Shown here: one piece after another, positions 24,090 to 32,414 of the stretch
Layout of the letters: each line of letters opens with the position of its first letter
Numbering within the stretch: the first letter of the stretch is position 1
From: Chloroflexota bacterium
GTDB taxonomy: Bacteria; Chloroflexota; Dormibacteria; CF-121
DNA: 41,001 nt
Direction of reading: 5' to 3'
NCBI GenBank assembly: GCA_005880395.1
Contig: VBHQ01000054.1
Span: forward strand, 1 to 41,001
Translations under genes and position numbers: made by a program
Notes under the pieces: generated by a model
The model's database searches: none
The model's input: the letters and a program-made list of their open reading frames with translations, nothing else
Told to the model about the DNA's origin: nothing

Positions 24090-24866
24090 ATGGATATCGC
24101 CGTCATCTGCGGCGCGACGGGGGCGCTCGGTGCCGCCATTGTCGACGCCTTCGCCAAGCGCGGCGATCACGTGATTGCCATCGCCCGATCACGAGCCGAA
24201 GTTACCCGGCTGCAGTCGCTCTATCCCGCCCCCTCGGCGGGAGGGCAGGGTGGAGGATTCGTCACGGGCGACACCGGCGATCTCACCCAGCGCCTCGCCG
24301 TCGATGATCTCTGGGAACGGATGGACCGGATCGGCGTGCCGCGTTGGGTCGTGAATGCGACTGGCGGTTTTCGTCCCGGCAAGGTTGCGGAGACCACTCC
24401 GGATGACTACTCGGTGACGATGGATCTCAACCTCGGCTCCGCATGGTGGTCGTGTCGCGCCGCCGCTCGCAGGATGGCAGCTTCTCCGTCTCCCTCTGGG
24501 CGAGGACAGGGTGGCCCTGGATTTCCCTCCCCCTCTGGGGGAGGGCAGGGTGGGGGTTGCATCGTCAACATCGCATCGCGGTTAGCGCTGATCGCCGAAC
24601 CTGGAGCGGCCGCCTACGCCATCGCGAAGGCCGGCGTCATCAAGCTGACCGAGGTTCTCGCGGCCGAGCTGAAGAGCTCAGGCGTTCGGGTCAATTGCGT
24701 GGTGCCGGCGATCATCGATACGCCCGCCAACCGGCAGGCGCTTCCGGAAAAACTTCTCGAGAAAGCGGTGCAGCCAGCGGAAATCGCGTCGGTGATCGCC
24801 TACTTATGCAGCGATTCGGCGGCTGCCATCACCGGCACCGCCATCCCAGTTTACGGCCGGTTCTGA
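24090..24866 (+). CDS. SDR-family oxidoreductase with three repeat-encoded inserts
   Basis: A 258-residue short-chain dehydrogenase. G-A-T-G-A-L-G binds NAD(P), and the catalytic residues are S163 (N-I-A-S), Y176 and K180 (Y-A-I-A-K). Residues about 46-57 (A-P-S-A-G-G-Q-G-G-G) and 131-157 (two units of the S-P-S-G-x-G-Q-G-G type) are encoded by three copies of the dispersed repeat, with the frame kept. The larger insert lies in the loop just before the strand bearing the catalytic Ser, so the fold can probably tolerate it. A ggagg site precedes ATG. It sits 7 nt after the RibD-C gene, in the folE unit. The substrate is unknown. Confidence 0.88.
   Translation: MDIAVICGATGALGAAIVDAFAKRGDHVIAIARSRAEVTRLQSLYPAPSAGGQGGGFVTGDTGDLTQRLAVDDLWERMDRIGVPRWVVNATGGFRPGKVAETTPDDYSVTMDLNLGSAWWSCRAAARRMAASPSPSGRGQGGPGFPSPSGGGQGGGCIVNIASRLALIAEPGAAAYAIAKAGVIKLTEVLAAELKSSGVRVNCVVPAIIDTPANRQALPEKLLEKAVQPAEIASVIAYLCSDSAAAITGTAIPVYGRF
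24224..24256 (+). repeat. Dispersed G-rich repeat, SDR copy 1
   Basis: cccgccccctcggcgggagg, tail of the gCAGGG subtype. Translated as A-P-S-A-G-G-Q-G-G-G. Confidence 0.85.
24484..24517 (+). repeat. Dispersed G-rich repeat, SDR copy 2
   Basis: Diverged stem tccctctgggcga and aCAGGGTGG tail. Translated in frame. Confidence 0.8.
24522..24556 (+). repeat. Dispersed G-rich repeat, SDR copy 3
   Basis: Complete copy of the gCAGGG subtype with perfect stem. Translated in frame 4 nt after copy 2. Confidence 0.9.
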
Positions 24867-24894
24867 ACGTAGGAGAAGAAGGGGTCGCGCAACC

Positions 24895-25506
24895 ATGTCG
24901 ATTCCCGGGCCGATGGACTTCGAGATCAGGCCGCGGTTTGGCAGCTTTATTGGCCAGTATGCAACCCGAGTGGTTGCGGGCGGTGGGTTTGTCCTCGTCG
25001 CCATTGCCGTGGAAATCTACCGCGTTGCCACGTCCACCAGTCGGCTACGCGTTACGGTGATCGGCTTGACCGCGCTTCTGGCGGTGCTTCTGCTCATAGC
25101 CCTGGTCTATGGCACGCGAGCGCGAATCGCTATTGGCGGCGACCTGGTGTTCCGCCGGGGATGGAGCGTGCGAACGTTCGCCCGCGCCGACGTGACTGAC
25201 GTCGTGGCATGCCGAACGGGGCTCAACCGCAACAACCGACTCCTCCTCCTTCGTGGAGGAAACGATCAATGTCTGCTAGCCCTCTACGCCGACTACTGGG
25301 CGGACACCGATCTGCAGGCCTTCTTGGTCCGCCTGGGTCAAACCATCCCCGACGGCTATGACGCCGTTTGCTCAGCGGGAACGCTCCGCCGGCTCTGTCC
25401 CGGCGGCGGACTACCGCTGGTCATGGCTCGCCCCGGAGTCTTCGGCCTGTTCCTGAGCCCGGTCGTCATTGCGGTGATCGTCCTGATCGTCCAGCTATTT
25501 TCCTAG
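24895..25506 (+). CDS. Hypothetical membrane protein (PH-like core)
   Basis: A 203-residue protein with two helices near 25-45 and 53-72, a soluble beta-rich stretch about 75-165 resembling bacterial PH-like domains, and a C-terminal helix (V-V-I-A-V-I-V-L-I-V). The family is not recognised with certainty. A taggagaagaagg site lies upstream of ATG. It follows the SDR by 28 nt and may end the folE transcription unit. It converges on the next gene. Confidence 0.6.
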   Translation: MSIPGPMDFEIRPRFGSFIGQYATRVVAGGGFVLVAIAVEIYRVATSTSRLRVTVIGLTALLAVLLLIALVYGTRARIAIGGDLVFRRGWSVRTFARADVTDVVACRTGLNRNNRLLLLRGGNDQCLLALYADYWADTDLQAFLVRLGQTIPDGYDAVCSAGTLRRLCPGGGLPLVMARPGVFGLFLSPVVIAVIVLIVQLFS

Positions 25507-25528
25507 CACCCGAGTCGTCGGTGCTCGC

Positions 25529-27268
25529 CTAGCGATCCCACCAAACCGCCACGCCGCCTTGATACTCTGGTGGTTCGCCGATTACGGCCGTCAGTAGAGC
25601 TACCATGGCGTTCGCGTGCGGCATCGGTCCGGCAATCACTGTGCCGACACGCCAGTCGTGGAGCTGTTGTCGCATTGTTGAGAGCAGGGCGGGCGTCAGC
25701 GTTGGCGCGGTTCCATGGACCTCGATCTCGACCATCGCGCGCGCTAACGGCGACGAAGGGACGCCCAGCAAGGTGCCGGGCACGAACATGTATCCCTCGG
25801 GCATGCGGAACCGCATGCCGGCCGCCGCTTGCCATTGCATCGCGTCACTCGAGTACAGGCTGCTGAAAGGCGCGACGAGCACGACGCTTCCAGGTGCCAG
25901 CCGTTGGACCGTCGGGCCTTGAAAGAAGGCGGGAACTGGCGGCGCCGAAGCCGCCTGGAGATTGGGAATCAACAGCAACATGCCAATCGCCGGAATGATC
26001 AGCGAGTTCAGCGGCCGGCCAGCCTGGAGATCGACGTCGAGCGCGCGAGCCAGCAAGAGCCCGGCCGGCAACAGGGCGATCAGCATGAAGCGTCCGGGCA
26101 GCACATTTTCAAAGAGTGGTAGCGGTTGCAACACCGCCCACGGCAGCGGGATATGCGTAACGACACCGGCCACATGCAGCGCTGGACCGAGCGATAAGAC
26201 CGCAAGGATCAGCGCGACCAGTGCCGCCCAACGAATGACCCGATCGCCCCATCGGTGGCGCACCTGAATCGCGAACCAGGCAAGCAGCGGCAGGCCGAGA
26301 TAGGCGTCACGAGAAGAGGCATCACCCGTGAAATGCGCACTGAGCCAGTAGATGGCCGCCGGCGAAAATAGCTGAAGCGGCGAAGGCACCACGAAGTTCA
26401 GAAGGTCGTTGACATAGAAGTTCTGAGCTTGGATCGCTCCATGCAACCGCTGAGGGCCAAAGAACTGCTCAGCAAGCGGTGCCGCGGCCATCAGCGCGAA
26501 CACGATGCTGGCGATGGAACCAGCCCGCCAGGCGGCAGACAGCTGCCAGGCACTGGGCCTGCCCTGGATGGCGACCATGACCGCGAGCGCGACCACGCCG
26601 CCGATAAAGGTGAGGAGAAGTGTCTCTTCGCCAATGAGCACCTGGAGCCCGGCCAGAACGCCGAGCAGGCCGCCGGAGAACGCCGGATGCCAACGCCGGC
26701 GGACCAGGATCTCGTCGGCGAGGAGCCACGCGAGGGGCGTAAAGACGGCGAACGTGACATGCAGGTGCGACGCGTGGGCGATCATTGCCGGAGAAAAGCC
26801 ATACAGCAGTCCTCCGGGCGCCGCGGCCGGCCAGCGATCGACGTAGCGTCGGATTACGAGGAACGCGCACCATGCCGAAAGTGCAGGGCCGAGCGTGGCG
26901 GCAAGGTTGTATGCGACCACCGGGCTCAGCAGTATTGTCACCGGGCTAAACAGCAGTGCGAGCAATGGGCTGTCGCCGGTCCACATCAAGTTGACTCCGG
27001 CGGGATAGTCGAGATAGTTGCTGATCAGCGGGTTGAGACCATGCGATAGGGCGAACGGCACCCAGCGGAACATCCAGACAAAGAGTTGCGGATCGCCGCT
27101 GCCTCCTGCCAGCATCGTTTCGGGTCGTATCCAGGTCCTCGAGAAGAGGATCACCGCGAGCAGCAGGTCGCCAATCAGAATCAGGGCCGCCGGGGACTTC
27201 GCGACCGACCACGGCCGCCGCGCCTGCTCGAGATGTCTGGCCTCGGCACGGTGGATTGGTAGGGCCAT
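25529..27268 (-). CDS. Large multi-helix membrane protein, GT-C glycosyltransferase-like
   Basis: A 579-residue protein with ten or more membrane helices and a C-terminal soluble part of about 150 residues. The first loop, G-G-S-G-D-P-Q-L-F-V-W-M-F-R-W, carries an acidic residue where GT-C lipid-linked sugar transferases have one. L-P-L-F-E-N-V-L-P-G-R-F in the second half is also seen in large polyprenyl-sugar-dependent membrane enzymes. I could not name a family. A role in glycosyl transfer at the outer membrane face is a guess from topology. It diverges from the dehydrogenase at 27385. Confidence 0.65.
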   Translation of the reverse strand: MALPIHRAEARHLEQARRPWSVAKSPAALILIGDLLLAVILFSRTWIRPETMLAGGSGDPQLFVWMFRWVPFALSHGLNPLISNYLDYPAGVNLMWTGDSPLLALLFSPVTILLSPVVAYNLAATLGPALSAWCAFLVIRRYVDRWPAAAPGGLLYGFSPAMIAHASHLHVTFAVFTPLAWLLADEILVRRRWHPAFSGGLLGVLAGLQVLIGEETLLLTFIGGVVALAVMVAIQGRPSAWQLSAAWRAGSIASIVFALMAAAPLAEQFFGPQRLHGAIQAQNFYVNDLLNFVVPSPLQLFSPAAIYWLSAHFTGDASSRDAYLGLPLLAWFAIQVRHRWGDRVIRWAALVALILAVLSLGPALHVAGVVTHIPLPWAVLQPLPLFENVLPGRFMLIALLPAGLLLARALDVDLQAGRPLNSLIIPAIGMLLLIPNLQAASAPPVPAFFQGPTVQRLAPGSVVLVAPFSSLYSSDAMQWQAAAGMRFRMPEGYMFVPGTLLGVPSSPLARAMVEIEVHGTAPTLTPALLSTMRQQLHDWRVGTVIAGPMPHANAMVALLTAVIGEPPEYQGGVAVWWDR

Positions 27269-27277
27269 CGCTGCCGG

Positions 27278-27330
27278 GATAACGGCGGCAGCAAGGGCCT
27301 CCTGCTAGCCCGCAGCCGTTATCGGGCTAG
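27278..27330. promoter_or_regulatory. Overlapping inverted repeats between divergent genes
   Basis: gataacggc (27278-27286) is inverted as gccgttatc (27315-27323). The second arm overlaps a further palindrome, ctagcccg (27305-27312) with cgggctag (27323-27330). This 116-nt gap is the only space for the promoters of the two divergent genes, so a regulator site or a hairpin is possible. Confidence 0.35.
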
Positions 27331-27384
27331 ATGAAGCCGCGGGATCCAGATGTGGGCTAATGTCGGAGATGGAGGAGGACCTGG

Positions 27385-28311
27385 GTGAAAGGGGCAGGGA
27401 TACGTGAGGTTGGAGGCCCGGTTGAGGAAGTGGACCTGCCGGAGCCGGCGAGCTTGAAATCGGATGAAGTGTTAATAGAGGTTCAGGCTGCCGGCGTGGC
27501 CAACTGGGACGACCTCGTTCGGACCGGTGCCTGGGATGTCGGAATCACCCCTCCCATGGCTCTGGGTGTGGAGGCGGCAGGCACCGTCCGCCAAGTCGGC
27601 GCCGCGGTATCGCGATTCGAAGCCGGCCACCAGGTGCTAACCCATTCCGCGCCCCTTCGGCACCAGGGAGCTTGGGCTGAAAGATTCGTTGCTCCCGAAG
27701 CGCACGTTGCCCGCAAGCCCGTGGCAATGGAGATAACGGTGGCCGGCGCCTTTGGCGTGCCCGCCCTGACGGCTTATCAGGTGCTTGCGGCGATGCTTAA
27801 CGTACAAGCTGGCGAAGCGGTTCTTATACACGGCGCCGGAGGTGTAACCGGCGGCATGTTGGCGGCCGTGGCGGCGGCGATGGGTGCTCGCGTCATCGCG
27901 GTAGCCGGCGCCCGGAACAAAGAACGACTCAAGCAGTTCGGCGCCACGGCCGTCCTCGACCGCGACTCATCCTGGCAGCAAGCGGCCAAACGGCTTGCAG
28001 ACGGCGCTTTCCCGGCGGTAGTTAATGCGGTTAGAGGCGCGACGGCCAGCGTCCTTCCGCTGGTCGCCGATAACGGACGGCTGGCCACGATAACCGGTGA
28101 CCCGCCGGCAAGTGAGCGTGGTATTCGAATCGGCAATGTCTATGTCACCGCGGACGGTTATGCGCTTGAGCGACTGGCTGCTGATTTTGCCAATCGCGGT
28201 CTGACGCTGCCGGTCGCAGCCGTCGTCGGACTTGCTCAGGGATCGAGCGCGCTAGCTGAAGCGGTGGCAGGAAGTCCGGGAGTGGTGGTGATCGATCCCA
28301 GACAAGCCTAA
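27385..28311 (+). CDS. Zinc-independent alcohol dehydrogenase/quinone reductase (MDR family)
   Basis: A 308-residue medium-chain dehydrogenase. The GroES-like half shows G-V-A-N-W-D-D-L-V-R-T-G and G-V-E-A-A-G-T-V. The cofactor half has H-G-A-G-G-V-T-G-G in a Rossmann fold, and A-R-N-K-E-R suggests NADPH use. The structural and catalytic zinc ligands are absent, placing it with quinone oxidoreductases. GTG start with ggaggagg upstream. It diverges from the membrane protein gene. Confidence 0.9.
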   Translation: MKGAGIREVGGPVEEVDLPEPASLKSDEVLIEVQAAGVANWDDLVRTGAWDVGITPPMALGVEAAGTVRQVGAAVSRFEAGHQVLTHSAPLRHQGAWAERFVAPEAHVARKPVAMEITVAGAFGVPALTAYQVLAAMLNVQAGEAVLIHGAGGVTGGMLAAVAAAMGARVIAVAGARNKERLKQFGATAVLDRDSSWQQAAKRLADGAFPAVVNAVRGATASVLPLVADNGRLATITGDPPASERGIRIGNVYVTADGYALERLAADFANRGLTLPVAAVVGLAQGSSALAEAVAGSPGVVVIDPRQA

Positions 28312-28334
28312 CCGCACCTCCAGCCGCTCCACCA

Positions 28335-28363
28335 AACAGACCTTATTTGTTGGTCCGTTTTTT
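28335..28363 (+). terminator. Putative terminator after the MDR gene
   Basis: aacagacc and ggtccgtt form a 7-of-8 stem around a 9-nt loop, followed by six T residues (28358-28363). It lies 23 nt after the MDR stop. It overlaps the end of the decayed minus-strand frame. Confidence 0.45.
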
Positions 28364-28560
28364 GGCTGTCGTCTTGCGCGACTTTGTCTTCTTCGCCGAC
28401 GCCTTTGGATGAACGCGCTCGGGAAGCACCTTCTTGCCTGTGGAGCGGTTCCACTCCTCGTACTGGTCCTCGGTGATTTTGCCCTCGACAAGCGCGACTG
28501 GACGAAGTCCTTACCAGTCTTTAACCGGTTGGCATGGCTGTTGGCGCGCCTTTTATCCGC
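28343..28560 (-). pseudogene. Frameshifted fragment with a Lys-rich C-terminus
   Basis: On the minus strand a credible C-terminus reads L-V-E-G-K-I-T-E-D-Q-Y-E-E-W-N, then a Lys/Arg/Thr-rich tail (T-A-K-K-R-T-N-K) to TAA at 28343-28345. A TAA in the same frame near 28490 blocks it upstream, and no start is available. The matching sequence (A-N-R-L-K-T-G-K-D-F-V-Q-S) continues in another frame, and a third frame carries on beyond about 28560. At least two frameshifts are needed to join them. The composition suggests a small nucleic-acid-binding or recombination-type protein, but I do not recognise it. Confidence 0.4.
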
Positions 28561-29082
28561 GTCAGAGCGTGCTGATGCTCAAATTTAGCCGAATCGCCTT
28601 TCTTGTCTTGCCGATCGAGCGAACGGTTCGAATCCTGGAGACCCAAGCCGGGAACGGCTCGGGCAATGTCGAAGAATGCCGCTGCTTCACTTGTACGGTC
28701 GCCACTTGCAAGGTCGAAGCCGGCGGCGGCGTCGCAACGGCACGGAGACGAGGATGGTCCTCGCATCGCCAACTACGTGAAGCCCCAGCCACTTCGCGTA
28801 GTTGTGCGGTCGATCCAGCACGACAAGGCTTGTGCGACCCCTAGCAAGGCGACGCACCATATAGAGCAGTGGAGTTTAGCTGATTGTCGACGAACCGAAC
28901 AGACTATGCCAGCAGGCACCATCCGTCGGCGGATAGACCACACGATGAGCGTTCCGGCCGGAGCACCCCGGCGCATCACGTAGGCGGGGCAAGATCGGGT
29001 TGCGGGCCTCATCGTCGTAGCCGAGCGGGAGAACGGGGATTGCGCCGGGGCGTTTCGGAAGCTAGGCTCGAGGCAGGCCGAC
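28561..29082. other. Non-coding or decayed stretch
   Basis: No frame here has a start, ribosome binding site and family-like protein. The minus strand keeps a short open stretch, including I-P-V-L-P-L-G-Y-D-D-E-A-R-N-P, at roughly 28880-29060. It is blocked by TAG upstream and has no start codon, so it may be another gene remnant. No RNA gene or mobile-element end was seen. Confidence 0.35.
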
Positions 29083-29793
29083 TTAGCCGATGATGGGGAG
29101 GCGGGGGTCAGGATGCGGGCCGCGCCCTGAGGCCGCCCGGATCCAGCCGAGATCGTCGGTCAAGTCGGCAGGCCTGCCCGCCACCGTTCGCCGGGCCAGA
29201 AGCTCGTCGAGGATCTGCGCAGTCACGGCGATTCCCGCCGACGTTGCGATGCTGTCTCGGCCTAGTGCATCGGTGAGGTCCATGCCGTGGACCACGGCTT
29301 CCACCACACGGCTCGGAATGAACTCGTCGATGCGCATCAAGGCGTAGTAGCCAGGTCCGATCGTATCCGGTGAGCTTCGGCGCGCCTCCTGGATGGTTTT
29401 CGAGAAGGTTTCGTGCAGGACATCGGGCATGTCGCTCGGCCGCTTGCCCGTAACCATCTTGTAGGCATAGTCGTAAACGACCGGAGCCACCTCGGAGCGC
29501 GGAAAGATGAAAAAGCTCACTCGGTCGCGGCCGGGCTGGCCCGTTTCTGGCTTTGCCATGAGCATGCGTGCGAGTCCGATCGAGATATCAAAATGGCCGG
29601 CAAGCTCGAAGACGGTCCAGTGGGGTTGGTCTGGATCAAGCGGCACTAGTTTGGTAGCCGCCTTCCATTCGTTCTCCGTGAGCCCGCTGAAGACCGCTTC
29701 TAGGCCCTGAAGCTCTGCGTCCAGGATGCCGATCGACTCCTCGTATGAGATCACCGCGCCGGCGTCGCGTCGAGCGGTTACATACGTTGCCAT
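29083..29793 (-). CDS. DinB/maleylpyruvate isomerase-like protein with repeat-encoded C-terminus
   Basis: A 236-residue protein of the mycothiol-dependent maleylpyruvate isomerase/DinB four-helix type. H-W-T-V-F-E-L-A-G-H-F-D and R-V-V-E-A-V-V-H-G-M-D-L-T give the His residues expected for the metal site. ATG 29793 was chosen for the aaaggagc site upstream. The final residues, G-P-H-P-D-P-R-L-P-I-I-G, read through a diverged copy of the dispersed repeat (29091-29121), so the natural C-terminus was probably replaced. The substrate is unknown. Confidence 0.8.
   Translation of the reverse strand: MATYVTARRDAGAVISYEESIGILDAELQGLEAVFSGLTENEWKAATKLVPLDPDQPHWTVFELAGHFDISIGLARMLMAKPETGQPGRDRVSFFIFPRSEVAPVVYDYAYKMVTGKRPSDMPDVLHETFSKTIQEARRSSPDTIGPGYYALMRIDEFIPSRVVEAVVHGMDLTDALGRDSIATSAGIAVTAQILDELLARRTVAGRPADLTDDLGWIRAASGRGPHPDPRLPIIG
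29091..29121 (+). repeat. Dispersed G-rich repeat, diverged copy at the DinB-like C-terminus
   Basis: ggggaggcgggggtcagg keeps the tail and part of the stem. Antisense to the gene but plus-oriented like all others. Confidence 0.6.
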
Positions 29794-30211
29794 GTTTCGT
29801 GCTCCTTTACCAATGTGTACCGAAAACTCAATCCTAGTCAGCAAAGCCTCCGTCTGTCGCACCTCGCATTCCCTCGTTGAAGGGCCGGGCTCGTTAGCGG
29901 CGCTCAAGCCGTTAAGCGAAGTTAAGCCTTCGTCCAAGTATCTCGATTATCTGCCCTCATCCAAATGAAGGTAGAGACGAAGCCCAAAAAAGGCACGACA
30001 AAGCCCGGCCGCGCACGCTCAATTTGGGGGCTCGATTTCTGGATCTGTAAGCGGCGGGTCAGCGACCTGCGAATCCGAAGGTCGGCTCCAAGATCTCTGA
30101 AAAGAGCTTAGGACCAATGATTAAGCACGGCTGCCACCAAACGAGGACGCAGCGAATCAGGCAAGCGCAGCATCAATGGATCCAGATCGGCGTCCAAACG
30201 AGGACGGCTGG
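29794..30211. other. Gene-free stretch upstream of the DinB-like gene
   Basis: No convincing protein or RNA gene is seen. The base composition is less GC-rich than its neighbours. A 13-bp direct repeat, ccaaacgaggacg, occurs at 30137-30149 and 30194-30206. The promoter of the minus-strand DinB-like gene should lie near 29800-29870. Confidence 0.5.
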
Positions 30212-31006
30212 TTAGTCAGTGGCCAAACGATGCGTTTCTTGGCGTGGCGCGCGACGCGGGACGGGAATCCCGGATACGTTCTGGCAGCGCGCGCAGAAGT
30301 ACGTTAGCCGCCCCTGCTCACCCTGGGCTCGGACCCGAATGGGTGTCCCGCAGCGCGGACAGGGCCGGCCGCCGCGAGCGTGGACGGCATGCCGCTGGGC
30401 GCGCTTAACGAGGTTGCCGCGCATCAAGTCGCGGGCGGTGAGATAGAGCCCGCGAAGCGTTTGATCGCCGAGTTCCACCGGTCTCATCCATGGATCGAGA
30501 CGCTGCAGCCAGAGCGATTCGCACTTATAGATGTTGCCGATTCCGGCAGACACCCGCTGGTCGAGTAACAGCTCGCCCAGGGTCTTGCCTTCCGAGTGCC
30601 TGGCGCGAGTGATCACCTCAGCCAAGTCAAAGTTATCCGCGAGGATGTCCGGGCCAAGATGTGCGACCGGCTGCCGCGCGTCCCGCGTCAACTCCATGAT
30701 GGGCGCCGCAAAGCAGACGGCGACGACATCGCTAAAAGTCAGCACCGCGGTCGCACGGCGTTCGGGCTGACGCCAGCGCTCGCCAGGATGATAGAGATGC
30801 CAGGCGCCGGTCATCCGCATGTGGGAGTGCAGCGCGATGCCCCCTTCGAACTGCATCAGCAGATGCTTGCCGTTCGGTTCGACGCCTTCCAGCTGCTTGC
30901 CCTTCAGCCTGCCGATCGACGATGGGCGCGCGTCAACGACAACCTTTCCTACCAGTCGGCCGCGCAGCGCGGCGGCAGTTCGCCAGATCGTGTCCCCTTC
31001 AGGCAA
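30212..31006 (-). CDS. nei: Fpg/Nei-family DNA glycosylase (Nei2-type)
   Basis: A 264-residue base-excision repair glycosylase/AP lyase. The N-terminus M-P-E-G-D-T-I-W-R-T-A supplies the catalytic Pro (after Met removal) and Glu. The H2TH region has Q-R-V-S-A-G-I-G-N-I-Y-K-C-E, and the C-terminal zinc finger is C-P-R-C...C-A-R-C. The P-E-G-D-T start is typical of actinobacterial Nei2 rather than MutM. Its start overlaps the end of lhr by 8 nt, the lhr-nei neighbourhood also known in mycobacteria. This supports a joint repair role. Confidence 0.92.
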   Translation of the reverse strand: MPEGDTIWRTAAALRGRLVGKVVVDARPSSIGRLKGKQLEGVEPNGKHLLMQFEGGIALHSHMRMTGAWHLYHPGERWRQPERRATAVLTFSDVVAVCFAAPIMELTRDARQPVAHLGPDILADNFDLAEVITRARHSEGKTLGELLLDQRVSAGIGNIYKCESLWLQRLDPWMRPVELGDQTLRGLYLTARDLMRGNLVKRAQRHAVHARGGRPCPRCGTPIRVRAQGEQGRLTYFCARCQNVSGIPVPRRAPRQETHRLATD

Positions 31007-32414
31007 GGGCAGGCCGGCGCTCAGGCCAGAGGATCACACCCTTCGGCGTGTTGCCGAATCCAGCTTCGTGCAGTTGCTGCTCGAACCTCGATCCTTTGAC
31101 CGGGGCGCCGTCGACCGCCTGGATCTCCAGCTTGTCGACCCTCGCGGCCAAACTGGCAAGCGCCTGCAGGTGGGCCGGCTGGATGTCGCCGATGGTCAAC
31201 AGCGACCGCCCGCCGCGTTCCAGGTAAAGCCGCAGCTCTCCGGCATCGACGACGATGTACGCCCCCGCGGCCCGCGCCATCCGTGACTCGTGCTCGGGCC
31301 AGGGAATGCTGGTGCCAAAGGGACTCGCCGGATCTGTCGCGGCCAGGGCGACGATGCTCGCCTGATCGTCGCGCGCCGCTCGCAGCCGATCCACGGCCCC
31401 CGGTAGGGCAAACTGCAGCCCTCCCAGTCCATCGATGAAATACCCGCGCCGGATCTTGCCGGTCTCTTCCATCGCGCGCAACACGGGATACAGCGCCGCG
31501 AAGCCGCCATTGATGTTCTCGGCAAGCGCCGCCTCTCGGGTAAGCACGCCGTACCGTTGCAGGAGCGTTCCAGCTGTCGCGTGCAGATACTCCGTGGTTG
31601 ACACCGCTGGACGAAGGAGGTCACTGAACAATGACCAGCGACCAGCTGAGGCCGGTGGGCCAAGTCGCATCAGCGGACGGCGCGGGTTCGTCCGCCGGGT
31701 ACGCGGCCCGAGCATGCGAACCGGAAGGAACGTATCGTTCGTTACCTCGCCGGCCCAGACCATGTCCCAGAGGGCGTCAAGGACGCTGTCCTCATCGGAT
31801 GAGCCGGTTGCGTAGTAGAGGTCGCGAAAGAACGACGCACCGCGATTCTGCAGGTGCTCGCGAAGACCTTGGTGCAGCTCGCCTTGCGGCACCTCCGCAG
31901 CTGGGCGAATCAGCCGTGGAGCGTCGGGCCGGAGGTAGAGCGCGATCCGCCCGTCGTGGCTTCCCAACGAGCCGCGCCCTGCCCAGACGACTTCGCCCAT
32001 GGAGATCAGCTGGTCGAGCAGCTGTGGGCGGTAATCGCGGACGCGGATCGACAGGACGTCCCGCTCGAGCACCGATGCCGGGACGGCGGTGCCCTGCAGC
32101 TGGAAGATGACTTCGGCCAACCGATCGAGCCCCCTGGCGTGGCTGCCGATGCCGTGCCAGCTGGGGAGGAACCGCGCCAGGGTTTCGACTGGGACCGGCT
32201 CGACCTCGCGACGGAGGGCAGCGAGTGACTTGCGGCGCAGCGAACGCAGGACTTCCGGATGGCAGTATTCGCGACCGGCATGTCCGGGCCGGAACTCTCC
32301 TGCGACGACGTCTCCTCGGCCCGCCAGGCGCTGCAGCGCATGCTCGACTTCGCGCAGGGGCAGGTGCCACCGCATGGCCGGATCCGCGCTGAAGAAGGGG
32401 ACGTGGGTCCGAGA
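30999..32414 (-). pseudogene. lhr: Lhr helicase, C-terminal part (out of frame with the rest)
   Basis: Matches the winged-helix and C-terminal region of Lhr: R-T-H-V-P-F (family R-T-H-G-P-F), G-E-F-R-P-G-H-A-G-R-E-Y-C, L-R-R-K-S-L-A-A-L-R-R-E-V-E-P-V, G-E-V-V-W-A-G-R-G, and S-T-E-Y-L-H-A. The reading begins at about 32414, where it is one frame away from the upstream piece, and no good start is present (first ATG 32375). About 45 residues normally lying between the two pieces are missing, which points to a deletion of some 130-140 nt. It overlaps nei by 8 nt. Confidence 0.8.

Noticed and set aside
28619-28646. ggttcgaatcc, resembling a tRNA T-loop
   Set aside because: The flanking bases do not pair as a T-stem and no acceptor or anticodon arm is present.
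30137-30206. 13-bp direct repeat, ccaaacgaggacg, possibly the start of an array
   Set aside because: Only two units in an A/C/G-rich stretch, with no regular spacers, so not a CRISPR and possibly chance.
31792-32412. Continuation of the middle lhr frame
   Set aside because: The translation turns Arg- and Pro-rich after 32413 and stops resembling Lhr, while the other frame does match.
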